DNA of 64,000 nucleotides from Prorocentrum cordatum (taxonomy: Eukaryota; Sar; Dinophyceae; Prorocentrales; Prorocentraceae), in contig CAUYUJ010009746.1 of NCBI GenBank assembly GCA_963575745.1, positions 36,001 to 100,000 of the forward strand. The letters run 5' to 3'. Made by a program: the position numbers and the translations under genes. The notes beneath the pieces were generated by a model, which was given only the letters and a program-made list of their open reading frames with translations, was not told where the DNA came from and searched no databases. Below, one piece after another: positions 11,272 to 21,150 of this stretch. The first letter of the stretch is position 1; every line of letters begins with the position of its first letter.

Positions 11272-11960
11272 GAAGGAATGGAGGTGGAGGAGGAGGAGGA
11301 GGAGGAAACGGACGGATGGACGGACAGACGCAGAGGAGGAGGAGGAGGAGGAGGAGGAGGAGGATTGAGGGAGGAGGGGGAAGGAGGAGGAGGAGGATGG
11401 GGGAGGAGGAGGGGGAGGAGGATGAGGAGGATGAGGAGGAGGAGAACGGAGGAGAAGCGACAGGAGGAGGAGGATACAAAGAAGAGTAGAGGAAAAAGGT
11501 TTTATGAGTTATAATGATAGCCATATTTAATAATACTACTAAAATCAATGATACGAATAAGAGTACGAAAAAAGACGAATACTAATAGAAAGAATACGAA
11601 CAATAATGAAAGGGGGAGGAGGAGGAGGAGGAGGAGGAGGAGGAGGAGGACGACGAGGAGGAGGACGAGGAAGATGAGGAGGAAGAGGAGGAGGAGGAGG
11701 AGGACGAGGATGAGGAGGAGGATGAGGTGGAGGAGGGGGAAGACGGAGAGGAGGAGCAGGAGAAGAAGAAGAACGGGAAAGGACGAGGAGGAGGAGGAGG
11801 AGGAGGAAAAGGACGAGAAGAAGGAGGAGGAGGAGGAGGAGGAGATGGAGGAGGACGAGGAGGAAAAGGAGGAGGAGGAGGAGGAGAAGCAGGAAGATCA
11901 TGGGGGAGGAGGAGGAGGAGGAGAAGGAAGAGGAGGAGGAGGAAGAGGAAGAGGACCAGT
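11272..11960 (+). repeat. GGA-rich polypurine tract
   Basis: About 690 bp dominated by GGA/GAGGAGGAC triplets on the plus strand, interrupted at 11490-11600 by AT-rich sequence. It forms the left part of a module also found at 16.15-17.08 kb. Polypurine tracts of this kind can adopt triplex or G-quadruplex structures; that is general knowledge and not shown here. Confidence 0.95.
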
Positions 11961-12720
11961 GTAAACCTAAGGGCCATCAGCAATGTTGGAATAAACCCTC
12001 CCTCCGCGTTCCCTCTTATGGGCCCCCACAAAGGTTCCACTGAGAGAACTGCTTCGTTGGAAGACAGCCGTTCGAAGACCCTGAAGCATAACATTTTCCT
12101 CCGGACTCTAGCGCCACGGATCAAACTTACTTTTGCGTCTTGACGATTCACCACACCATATCTGGTACGATGATCGTGGGAATCTGCGAAACCCGTGCAA
12201 GTTGTAAAAAGGAGCGCGCGCGGCGCTAAAGTGAGAACCGCATTTTGAAAACGAGCCGCCTTCCATCCGTACAATTGTTGCACATTAACAGAAGGAATGT
12301 GCACGGCGCTGAGGAGAGAACCACAGTGTGAAAACGACCCGCCCCACAATCCGCGAAACTCTTGCAACTGCTTAAAAAGAATGTGCGCGGCGCTAACGCG
12401 AGAGCCACATTTTGAAAGGGCGCAGCCCTCCACTTGTGAAGTCCATGCAACTGTTTAAAACCAATGTGCGCGGCGCTAAGGCGAGAGCCACATTTTGAAT
12501 ACGAGCCGCCTTTATTCCGTGAAGCTCTTACAAATGTTTAAAGCGAATGCGCGCGGCGTTGAGGCGAGAACCACAGTTTCAAAACCACCCGCCCTCCATC
12601 TGTAAAACTATTGTCATTGTTTCAGCTTCGGTGTCATGAGTGATGAGGGGGTCTCAGGCGAAACGCCCGGCCCGCCTTCAAAACAGGCCTCAGGGTGCGA
12701 CAGGGAAAAATATTCATCAG
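11961..12720. repeat. Module A, copy 1: unique leader, 83-bp minisatellite, conserved tail
   Basis: Begins AGTGTAAACCTAAGGG and continues with a leader containing TTGGAATAA, GGCCCC and CCACTGAG. Five units of about 83 bp follow, marked by CGGCGCTAA or a variant at 12221, 12304, 12388, 12471 and 12554. The tail has TCAGGCGAAACGCCCGG. Each landmark recurs in the same order at 16423-17075. No open frame explains the conservation. Confidence 0.85.
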
Positions 12721-13320
12721 GATTAGGAATGGAGGAGGAGGAAAGGGAAGAGGAGGAGGAGGAGGCGAGCTCGCGAGCGCAGTGCGGCGTAGTGGTCTAG
12801 GCTCTCCAGGAGGCCGCCCGCCGCCACCGCGGGCACCTCCACTTCGGGCCCACCAAGAACGCGGTCCTCGCCAGGAGCTTCACGGACACGTGGACGAGTC
12901 CAGGCAGGCTGGCCGAGCGCACTTCACCGCCATGGACCGGGCGGTGGGCGAGGTTGGGCGGCGGCACGTGCTGAGGATTAGCCACTTGGGATTCTCGCTA
13001 CATGAGATCGCCCTCGGCTTCACCGCTTGCACCCAGCCCAAAACCGCGTGCGAGGCTGAGCTGTGCATCCACGCGACGGCATGCGGGCTAACGCTCAACC
13101 GCATCCAAAATCGTTGGGCCGAGGAGCTTTGGGCGTGTGCGGGCCCACCCCGCGGGCACTCCTCCTCCGCCGCGCGGGGTGGCCGAGGCGGTTCTCAACG
13201 CTCATGAAAGAGCGTGCGATCCGGCTGTATAGCCAGGCCCGGGTAGACCCGAAATACACCACATGGACACACCACGTCCGCTTGGCGTCCATGAGCCGCA
13301 CGGGCCGCAGGCGGGGCCGG
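12721..13320. other. No supported gene; short GGA tract then GC-rich sequence
   Basis: A short GGA tract (12728-12765) is followed by GC-rich DNA with overlapping open frames on both strands. It could be the 5' part of the gene at 13.3-14.8 kb, but no frame runs through it convincingly. Confidence 0.4.
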
Positions 13321-14811
13321 CCGCCGCGAACAGATTCTGGGGCCAGGTGCGAGCCGCCGCGCGAGCCCAGGAAATGGCATGGCTGGCCGACCCCGCGCAG
13401 CAGGAAGCCCTTCAGCGGCCGGCGGGCGGCGGGGCCACGGCGGCAGACCTCAGCGTGCAGGGGGCCACGCTGTCCGAGGCTCGGGCGTGGGCCCGCCTCA
13501 CCTTGCAGGGCTCCCTCCTGCGCGATGCAACAGCCCTTTCCCCCTCTGGGGCCAGGGGGGTGGGCGCGCGTACTTGGAAGGGGCGCCGCGCGCCCGAGCT
13601 GATGCGCTGGACACGATCGTCACGGCGGCCGTCCGCGTGACCCTGCAGATGCAGGGGCGACAGGCACCGCCTGGCAGCTGGTCGAAGGCGTCTGGAGGCG
13701 CGCGGATCGAGGCGCCGCCGGGCGTCTGGCGGCCCCCGTCGCCGCAGGCGGAGGCCCGCCCGCAGGCGCGGCCTCGGCCGACGGAGGCCCCGAAGGCCAA
13801 GGCGATGCCGCCGCGGCCCTCTGCAGCGCCGGAGCGGCTCGCCATCGCGGACGGCAAGGTGGACGACCAGCCCCGCAAGCGCCGCTGGACGCGGGCGACG
13901 GATTCGCTGCCTGCCGCTGGTCCGAGCCTCAACTCGCAGCAGGAGGTGGCCGTGAGCAACGTCGTGGACTCCGACGCGGAGGTGCGGGCGGAGCTCAAGC
14001 GCCTCAAGGCGGACATCGAGGCTGCGAGGCTCCGCAAGGTGGAGAAGAAGGAGAAGAAGCGGGCCAGGCAGGAGGAGGAGAGCAGGCGCCAGGCGACGCT
14101 CGGTTCGGCACCCTGGAGGAGGAGCCGCAGCAGGGGCAGTCGGTGGCGATGTCTGACAAGCAGTACGAGGAGGAGAAGGTGGAGCTCAAGGCGATCCCGC
14201 CTTTCCCGCTGTTCGTGGGCTCGGAGGTGCTGAACGTGGAGGAGAAGCTCAAGGCGCTCCCGCCTTTCCCGCTGTTCGAGGGCACGGAGGTGCTGAACAA
14301 GGAGGAGGCCGTGCTGCAGGAGGTCCGTCGAGTGGGTCTTCTTCATGGCGTGGGCGAGCCGGTGGTCGAGCTGGCCGACGGCGACGAGAAGTTCTACAAG
14401 GAGGAGGACAAGGAGGACCACAAGGAGGAGGTCGTGCCGCAGGACGTTAGGCAGCTGAACGCCGAGAGCTACCGCAGGTTCGAGGCGGTTGCGGCGGCGA
14501 GGCGGCTGGCCACCCACGTCGTCACAGGCACGATGCTCGAGAAGGGTGAGGTCGTGCCTGGCGAGGTGCACTTGACGGGCACGGTGAAGGAGAAGCTGAA
14601 GATGGAGGTCATGCGCCAGCGGGCGGAAGAGTGCCGGCAGATCGTGAGCGACCTCGCGTCTGATGCGGAGGACGGGCTCTTCGGCGAGGATGCGGACTTC
14701 TTCGAGCTCCTGTACGACGGTGTCGCGTACTGGGACCTCGTGGTGGACAAGTTGGAGGTTCGTCGGCCTCGTGACCCTGAAGAGCTACAAGGTGGCAAAC
14801 CAGAACTATAG
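13320..14811 (+). CDS. Hypothetical Lys/Glu-rich coiled-coil protein, reading frame broken
   Basis: Function unknown. Coding-like sequence runs through three frames. About 13330-13550 has FWGQVRAAARAQEMAWLADP. About 13600-14095 has a Pro/Ala-rich linker and then AELKRLKADIEAARLRKVEKK, a probable coiled coil. 14096-14811 has RFGTLEEE, then YEEEKVELKAIPPFPLF and a 21-residue direct repeat (63 bp; LKAIPPFPLFVGSEVLN and LKALPPFPLFEGTEVLN), ending with stop TAG at 14809-14811. The last segment opens with an internal ATG at 14143. The frame change near 14090-14100 could be an indel or an intron boundary. The 63-bp repeat keeps frame, and the minus-strand frames lack any such organisation. It may be a real gene or a recent pseudogene. 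Confidence 0.45.
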
Positions 14812-14827
14812 GCCAAAGTTCTGGTTT
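14797..14827. terminator. Perfect hairpin spanning the stop codon of the 13.3-14.8 kb gene
   Basis: AAACCAGAACT (14797-14807) pairs perfectly with AGTTCTGGTTT (14817-14827) around a 9-base loop that contains the TAG stop. A role in RNA 3'-end formation is a guess; a small duplication scar is equally possible. Confidence 0.3.
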
Positions 14828-14829
14828 GG

Positions 14830-16140
14830 AAGGCCTGAGGTGGGCCTGGAGGGATGCCTCCCCCGGCGGTTCCGAGGGGGTTCCTGGGGGGGGCCCTGGT
14901 GGTTCCCTGGCTTTTGTTTTCGGGCCTTCTGGCCCTCGGTTCTCGGGGTTGGCCTGCGGGCCAGCCCGGGCCCTTTGGGCATCGCCCCCTTTGAACCTGG
15001 TGGTGGCATCCTTTTGGGTTCGGGGGCGCCGCGGGCGTAGTCCCGAGCAGCCTGGTGACAGGCTGATGTAATCAGCAAGTTAGCAAGCCTGCGCGATGCA
15101 ACCAGGGCGATGGTCGCGCGTCGGTTCTGCGGCGCCTCGTTGGAGAACCAGGCCCACTTGGAACAGCGGTGCTGGGGCGCGCGGAGCCGACAGCTGCGGG
15201 TTGGGCGCGCAGCCCCCACGACCGCGGAGGCACGTCGGCTGGAGGCGGCCGCAGAGGCAGCCGCGCGGCCCCCTCCCCAGCAAGGCCAGAGTGGGGTAGC
15301 GAGGTACAATAACATAGTGGCCGAGTAAGTAACCTCCCTCTGGCTTCTGTTTCCTGGCCCTCCTTCCCTTCCCCCATCCCCGCCCCCTCGCTCGCCCCTC
15401 TGGCTGGCCCCTGCGTTCCCCCCCTGCTGCTGACCTGGCCCGTGCTGCTCTGGGGTTCGGAGCCGCCCGTCGGCCGGGGCCCGCGGGGTCGTCAAGCTGC
15501 CTGCGCTTGCCTTGTCCGTCTGGCGCAGGTCTGTGCCAGGGGAGGGAGATGTTATGTGGGGGATTCCAGATTCCAGAGAGCACCCGCGCAGGCGACCTCG
15601 TCAGGGGGGGCCTGGGTGCCGGGGCTTGGCCCCGGTCGGCCGGACCCCCCTGGGCGCGGGCCCGGGCGCGGGGGGTTGTCATGGCCCGCGGTGGGGCCGG
15701 GGGGCCGTTGGGGGAGGGGTCGGCGGGGCCCCGGGCTTCGCCGGCGAGCAGGGGCGGCGAGCTCAGGTGTAGCGTGACGATGGTTCAGCCATCCGTGCTG
15801 CAGGCCGCCCCCGGGCGCCGTCGAGGGCTTCTGGCGGCTGGCTCGGGCGCTGTTGGGGTTGCTGTTATTCCTGCCGTGTCACCCCGCTCTGGCAGGACTG
15901 CCAACCGTGCAGCAACCCGCCCTGAGCGGGACTGATGGATGCGACCTTCCGAGTGGCACGTCCAGCCTGGCGTCGGGGGGGGGCGCCGGGGGACCCCCTC
16001 CCCAGGGGGCTGGTGCGCAGGAGCCCCCCGCGTCAGCGTCTGGCGCCACCCACCGCACCCCCTGGCCGTGGGGAGAGGCTGTCGCGGGTTGGGCGCCAGG
16101 TGGTCCACCCGCGGAAGATCTAAGCGGGGCGCGCTTCGCG
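14830..16140. other. GC-rich stretch without a supported gene
   Basis: Contains G- and C-runs (for example 15606-15730) and short open frames in both directions. A 72-codon frame at 15110-15328 is Ala/Arg-rich without a motif. Nothing repeated or structured was recognised. Confidence 0.45.
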
Positions 16141-16422
16141 CGAGCGGAAGGAGTGACGGAAGAAAAGAAGGAAGGAAAAGGAAGGGAGGAAGGAAAGAGG
16201 AGGCGGAGAAGGAATTGAGGAGGAGGAGGAGGAGGAGGAGGAGGAGGAGGAGGAGGAGTTGAGGGGGATACGGGAAGAGGAGTGGGAGGAGGAGGAGGAG
16301 GAGGAGGAGGAGGAGGAGCAGGAGGAGGAGGAGGACGAGGAGGAGGAGGAAGCAGAGGAGGAGGAAGAGGAGGACGAAGAAGAACAATGAGGAGTAGGAG
16401 GAGTGGGAGGAGGGGGAAAGAA
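16141..16422 (+). repeat. GGA/GAA polypurine tract of module A, copy 2
   Basis: GAAGGAA and GGA repeats, interrupted at about 16255-16280, lead directly into the AGTGTAAACCCAAGGG leader exactly as at 11.27-11.96 kb. Confidence 0.95.
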
Positions 16423-17075
16423 TCAGTGTAAACCCAAGGGTCACCATTGATGTTGGAATAAGCCCTTCCTCCAGGCTCCTTCTTCATAGGCCCCTACAAG
16501 GTTCATATCCACTGAGGGAACTGCCTCGTTGGCAGGAAACCGTGTGAAGACCCTGATGCGTGCCAAAGCATTGGTTTCGGGATTCTAACGCAACCGCACA
16601 ACTTGACTGTTGCGTTTTGACGATCCTGAATCGTGCCAGAACGCCATTCTTGGGATTCAACACCGCGAATCAATGTAATTGTTGCACCCTCATAATCCGG
16701 ACCTCTTCTAAAACACCATTTCTGGTACGTTGAGCTTGGGAATCCGTTGATCATAAAAATCGAGTGCGCGCGCCGCTAAGTCGAACGCCACATTTTGACA
16801 AGGAGCCGCCCTCAACACGTGAAACTGCACAATTGTACAACGAATGCGCGAGGCGCTAAGGCGAGAACCACATCTTGAAAACCACCGCATTTTTGCTAAA
16901 CAACTGTGCGCGGCGCTAAAGCGGAAACCACATTTTGAAAACCACCCGCCCTGCATGTGTGAAGCTGTTACCAGTTTGTGAAGCTTCAGGTCATAAGCGG
17001 TGAGGAAGTTTCAGGCGAAACGCCCGGTGCGCCCTGAAAACTGTGGGCGCGACAGTGAAAAGTTCTACTCACAGG
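16423..17075. repeat. Module A, copy 2
   Basis: The leader (AGTGTAAACCCAAGGGTC, TTGGAATAA, CCACTGAGGGAACTGC) matches copy 1 at 11960. It is followed by a reduced minisatellite (unit marks at 16771, 16851 and 16911) and by the tail with TCAGGCGAAACGCCCGG at about 17010. The copies differ by many substitutions and indels, so the duplication is old or the copies are members of a dispersed family. Confidence 0.85.
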
Positions 17076-17416
17076 GTAAGGGAATGAAATGAAGGAGAAG
17101 GGGAGCAGGAAGAGGAGGGGAAAAGGCAGGGGAGCTTCTGCACGCGCGTGGCGGGACGGCATGCTCGACCCCTGCGGTGGCGCAGCGGCGTCGCCCTCCA
17201 CGAGGCCTCGAGGAGGAGCGGTGCGCAGCGCGGGCCCGTGCGCGCCCCCCGCGCGCTGCGGGGGGCAGTGCGCGCCGCGGCCCGCACGGAATTCGACGGT
17301 TAACGATGCGAATTGCAGAGCTCCCCCCCGCTCTGCCTCCTCCTCCCCCGCCGGCTCGTCAGAGAGAAGGGTCGTCAGAGAGAAGAACCTCTAAGGGAAC
17401 AAAACGTGGCATAAAT
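17076..17416. other. Purine-rich then GC-rich spacer, no gene
   Basis: AGGAG/GGAAA-rich DNA passes into GC-rich sequence. A repeated phrase GGGTCGTCAGAGAGAAGGGTC (variant forms near 17355, 17608 and 17828) follows CTCCTCCTCCCCCGCCGG-like sequence. No gene recognised. Confidence 0.5.
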
Positions 17417-17565
17417 ATAAAAACTCGGAGGTCCGCGCGGATTTCTCGGATCGGCGCTGGACCCCCCTCCCTGGCGCGCGGAGCGCGCCAGGGGCGGCGC
17501 CGGAGGCGGCGCCGGGGGGCCCCAGCGCCGATCCGAGAAATCCGCGCGGACCTCCGAGTTTTTAT
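17417..17565. mobile_element. Long palindromic element, perfect 44-bp arms (copy 1)
   Basis: 17417-17460 and 17522-17565 are perfect reverse complements (ATAAAAACTCGGAGGTCC at the outer end, GATCGGCGCTGG at the inner end). The 61-bp centre contains a second perfect hairpin, CTGGCGCGC-GGA-GCGCGCCAG, at about 17471-17491. Related palindromes sit at 35794-35966 and 39666-39834. Perfect arms point to a recent copy or gene conversion. It could be a MITE or an introner-type element; dinoflagellate introner elements are known to carry inverted repeats. Confidence 0.8.
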
Positions 17566-17833
17566 GTGTAGGCCACTTTTTGTTTCCCTAGCCTCCTCCT
17601 CCCCCGCCGGGTCGTCAGAGAGAAGGGTCGGTCTGGGGTTTGCCCTGGTACTCGGGCCACTCTGGCAGGGTCTCCTGGCCCACGATATTCTGGAACGGTG
17701 GTTTCTTGGGGCAGGGTATTTCCTTGGCCTAGCTTCTGATTTTCTGGACCCTCAGGTTTCCTTTGTTTTGTCCTGAGGTGTGTTCGCTCGTTGGACGCCC
17801 TCTTGCCGCTCACTCGCCCTCCCCCGCTGGGTC

Positions 17834-17864
<31 letters not shown>

Positions 17865-18190
17865 TGCCGCTACCCCTTCTCGTTTTCGCCTTTTTGGGCC
17901 TCTTGGAGGCCCTCGTCGCCACAGGCCCGAAATGCAAGTCAAGATTCACCCCGCGAGAGGTCCGGAGAGGAGGAGGTGGAGGAGGAGGAGGAGGACGTTG
18001 AGGAGGAGGAGGAGGAGGAGGAGGAGGAGGAGGAGGAGCTCCCTTTCCCGCTTTCTCGGGCCTCGTTCGGCGTTGGGCCCAACGAGAGGCTCGGAGAGGG
18101 CGGAACTTCGTCGGGCCCCGAAGCGGAGGACGAATAGCGTGCTGTCTCGGGGTACACTCTGAGTGCCTCAATTAGCTCGGGGTGACCAAC
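17566..18190. other. Spacer with GA microsatellite and short GGA tract
   Basis: No gene was recognised. (GA)n occupies about 17840-17864 and a GGA tract about 17968-18038. Between and around them is unremarkable mixed sequence with a repeat of the GGGTCGTCAGAG phrase. Confidence 0.7.
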
Positions 18191-18305
18191 AGTCCGGGGT
18201 GGGGGGCCCTGTAGTCCGGGGGGGGGGGCCCTGTAGTCCGGGGTGCGGTTCCGGGTGGTCCTTGCAGTCCAGGGGGGGGGCCCTTGAAATCCAGGGGGGG
18301 GTCCT
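18191..18305 (+). repeat. G-rich 22-bp repeat, array 1
   Basis: About five units of CCTGTAGTCCGGGGGGGGGGCC or variants, mostly 21-22 bp apart. G-runs of 6 to 11 make quadruplex formation likely in principle. The homopolymer lengths may also include sequencing error. Confidence 0.85.
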
Positions 18306-18308
18306 GTA

Positions 18309-18438
18309 CCCTGACCTTCCAGAGGGCTAAAAAAAAGCACTCCAGACCTATAGATCTATTTGGACTGCCTCAAACCTCGACAGGAATTAGGACGTCGACG
18401 TCCTGGTGCTATTTGTTAGCCCTCCTGGAAGGTCAGGG
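18309..18438 (+). mobile_element. MITE-like element copy 2, complete, 130 bp
   Basis: The terminal inverted repeats are about 32 bp: CCCTGACCTTCCAGAGGGCT at the left, and the reverse complement of the right end begins CCCTGACCTTCCAGGAGGGC. The interior has AGACCTATAGATCTATTTGG and AGGACGTCGACGTCCT. Copy 1 (6711-6813) is in the opposite orientation. It interrupts the G-rich 22-bp repeat region and has no coding capacity. Confidence 0.8.
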
Positions 18439-18735
18439 TAGTCCGGGGGGGGGGACCTCGTGAGCTTCGCGGGGCGACGTCCCGCTCGACGGCCGCAGGT
18501 ACGCGCGCCTGGCAGTACACGGGACCACGCGGGACGGAGCAGTGGCGCGCGCGCCGGCCGCGCAGCGCGCGGCGCCGCGCACAACGCAGACAAGGCGTTT
18601 CGCACAAGCGCGCGCCATCACGTCGGCAAGCAGCGCGGCGTTTCCGTGGCTGCAACGCGCGCGTGCGCGCGTGCGAGGAGCCTTTCTCCGAGACAACGGC
18701 CCCGACATCCGTCACTGGCGACCTGTAGCACCCCC
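18439..18735. other. GC-rich spacer rich in CGCG, no gene
   Basis: Contains GCGCGCGCC-type words and nothing recognisable as a gene. Confidence 0.5.
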
Positions 18736-18960
18736 TGTGTCAGGCGGGGTTGACTGTAGTCCTGGGGTGTCCTTGTAGTCCAGGGGTGGGTCCCTGTAGT
18801 TCGGGTGGGGGGGAGGACCCTTGTGGTCCAGGGGGGGTCCTTGTAGTAGTCCCGTGGGGGGGGGTCCCTGTAGTCGGAGGGGGGAGCCCTTGTGGTCCGG
18901 GGGAGGGGCCCTTATACTCTGGGGGGCCCTTGTAGTCGGGGGGCCCACATCTATTGAGGT
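18736..18960 (+). repeat. G-rich 22-bp repeat, array 2
   Basis: Nine or so units of CTTGTAGTCC/GGTCC followed by G5-G9 and CCCT, spaced about 18-28 bp. Same family as 18191-18305, on the other side of the MITE-like insertion. Confidence 0.85.
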
Positions 18961-19035
18961 ACTCAGAGTAGGTCCTGCCCGCAAGCAGGTTAGGGAGTTC
19001 GACTCGGCTGGACTCTTCTTTCGTAGAATCAGAGG

Positions 19036-19545
19036 AACAGAGGAGGAGGAGGAGGTGGAGGAGGAGGAGAAGGAGGAGGAAGTAGGACGAGGAAGAGGAG
19101 GAGGAAGTAGGACGAGGAGGAGGAGGAGGAGGGAAGGAGAAAGGAAAAGGAGAAGGAGAAGGAGAAGGAGGAGGAGGAGGAGGAGGAGGAGGAGGAGGAG
19201 CGCGCGGTATCCCTGTCGCTTGGGTGTCCCCAGGTCGGGCCGGGCTCAGGGACAGCACGACCGATCGCCCTCCTCGCGCCCCCTGCCCCCCCCCCCTCCC
19301 CGCGTGCCCTCCCCGGAGCTGCATGCTGGCGGCCATCGGCGCTGTGCCCCTCGAGCGGCGCTGCGGAGCCGCGCCTGGAGCAAGCGGCCGTCCTCGATAG
19401 GAAGCACGGCAAAATTCCTGTGCCTCCTCCTCCCTCCTCCTCCTCCCTCCTCCTCCCTCCTCCTCCTTATCCCTCCTCCTCCCTCCTCCTCCTCCTCCTC
19501 CTCCTCCTCCTCCTCCTCCTCCTCCTCCTCCTCCTCCTCCTTCCG
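19036..19545. repeat. Opposed GGA and TCC tracts forming a large inverted repeat
   Basis: GGA/GAAGGA repeats (19036-19200) and TCC repeats (19421-19543) face each other across about 220 bp of GC-rich spacer, so the two could pair as a long hairpin. No gene lies between. The pair ends about 150 bp before the LINE ORF1-like start. Confidence 0.9.
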
Positions 19546-19689
19546 TAGCCATTTTGGCTCAAGGTTTTGCGTTTCCCAGGGAAACAAGTGGATACCGCTA
19601 GTCCGCGGCTAGACCCCAGTCTTCTCATCGCACCGCTGCGTGAGCCGCCCCAGGCGACGCAGCTTCCTGTTTCCACTCACGGCGCAGGG

Positions 19690-20752
19690 ATGGCACCCAG
19701 CCCGTGGCACACGGAGGCCAAAGCAGATTGGATGTGCAAGTTTTGTACGTTCCGTCGTACTGGCCTTCCTCTCATCAATTACGGCAGCAACGAGAAGTGC
19801 TTCAAGTGTAAGCTCCACAAAGGGCGTTTGTTTCAAGCAGGTTGTGCCCGAGGATGCCCCGAGCCGCAGCACCAAGCGCAAGCCCGCGATCGAGCCGTCG
19901 GCAGCTGCAATGGCTAAGCTTGAGAAGCGGCTTCAATCCCTCGAAGCAGAGAGCCAGCGCCTGCGGGCGCCACAAGACGGAGGGATGGCTGCGGAGGAGA
20001 CCAATGGAGCTAATGAGTTACGGGAAGAAATCGATGGTCTGGTCAAACATGTGCAGTGGATTGAATCCATCAAGCTGCCCTGGGCTGCTCAGCCGCTCCT
20101 GGTGGTTCGCGAGCAGTTGGAGGCAGCACGTCGAAAATTATATGACACCAAGCCCCTACCAGCGAAGCTTACGGCGCGTTCGAGACGAGCTGAGCAAGCC
20201 CGTCAGCGCCTTCAGAAGGCCGAGCAGGACAAGATCGCAGCAGACAAAGCCTTGGAAGCAGCACATCTTGCAGCCACCTCGGCGGCGAACGTTGTGGAGG
20301 AGCGCAAGAAGGCTGTTGAGGATCTGGAGGAGGTCAGGGCTCTGTCCTCGCAGCCTGCCCCGCAGCCGATGGCCGTGGACCTCACGATGCCCGAGTTCCA
20401 CATCTGCGAGGAGAAGCTGCTGGCCTGCCTGGGATCCATGGAGGGGGTGGCGGACGCCAGCAAGCTGGCGCCGAAGCTGGCCGAGGCGCTCAAGTCTCGG
20501 GCCGCGGAGCTTTTGGAGGAGCCTCCCGAGAAGAAGACAAAGCTCGAGACGCCCCAGCCCCCCTCACAGGAGCAGGGCCCACGTACTCCACAGCCCAGCG
20601 AATGGAAGTTCGCCGGGTTGGATGTGGATCAGCTACGTCAGGACGTGGGTAAGTTCGTGGCCGAGAACGCTGAGGAAGCCACCTTGCGTGAGAAGGCCAT
20701 GCATTTGGCGGCAGGCGGCTACAGGCCGCCACGACTACATCACCCCTACTGA
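19690..20752 (+). pseudogene. LINE ORF1-like protein: zinc finger plus coiled coil
   Basis: The ATG at 19690 starts MAPSPWHTEAKADWMCKFC. The finger C-x2-C-x17-C-x2-C (MCKFC...KCFKC) with Trp two residues before the first Cys resembles RanBP2-type or other short RNA-binding fingers. After about 19815-19840 the frame moves by one and continues as KQVVPEDAPSRSTKRKP, then a long heptad-like helix (AKLEKRLQSLEAESQRLR; KAEQDKIAADKALEAA; VVEERKKAVEDLEEV), and ends at 20752. ORF1 proteins of LINEs bind element RNA; that role is inferred from position and architecture. Confidence 0.6.
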
Positions 20753-21150
20753 TTGCCCCCGCATGCTGGACCTCGGCATGTTTGGGGCCAACAAATTGGG
20801 TCATTACTGGTGTGATGCTCAAGGAAGCAGAGTCGCTTTCCCCCGTGTACATGGTTATCTGGGCATCAGGAGGACGGCGGACCTGCGCGGTGATCACGGT
20901 TTTCCCTCGTCGCCTTTGCTCGACAAAGCTCCTCAAAACGTCAAGTCCGGACCGAAACATCACGGTGTCAAGGGTCGTCTTGCTGTCACATATGGAGGGG
21001 CCAGCTTTCCTGATTATTCAGAGTTGAGGCTGTGCAGCTACACCCAGCAGGACATCGAGGCCATCAGCGCCGCTGCCCCTTCATCATGTGAAGTGTTGGA
21101 AGACGAGTCGTCTACACCGTGGTCGTCGCCGGCCTCGAGATCGACATAAG
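20753..21150 (+). other. Linker between ORF1-like region and endonuclease
   Basis: One frame stays open (ending ...EDESSTPWSSPASRST, stop at 21147-21149) but has no motif. It is probably the decayed junction between the two protein-coding parts. Confidence 0.5.

Noticed and set aside
11278-11964. Glu/Gly/Arg-rich and Ser/Leu/Pro-rich frames over GGA/TCC tracts (also at 16.2, 19.1, 26.4, 36.3 and 50.7 kb)
   Set aside because: Simple triplet repeats; the amino acid runs follow directly from the repeated trinucleotide.
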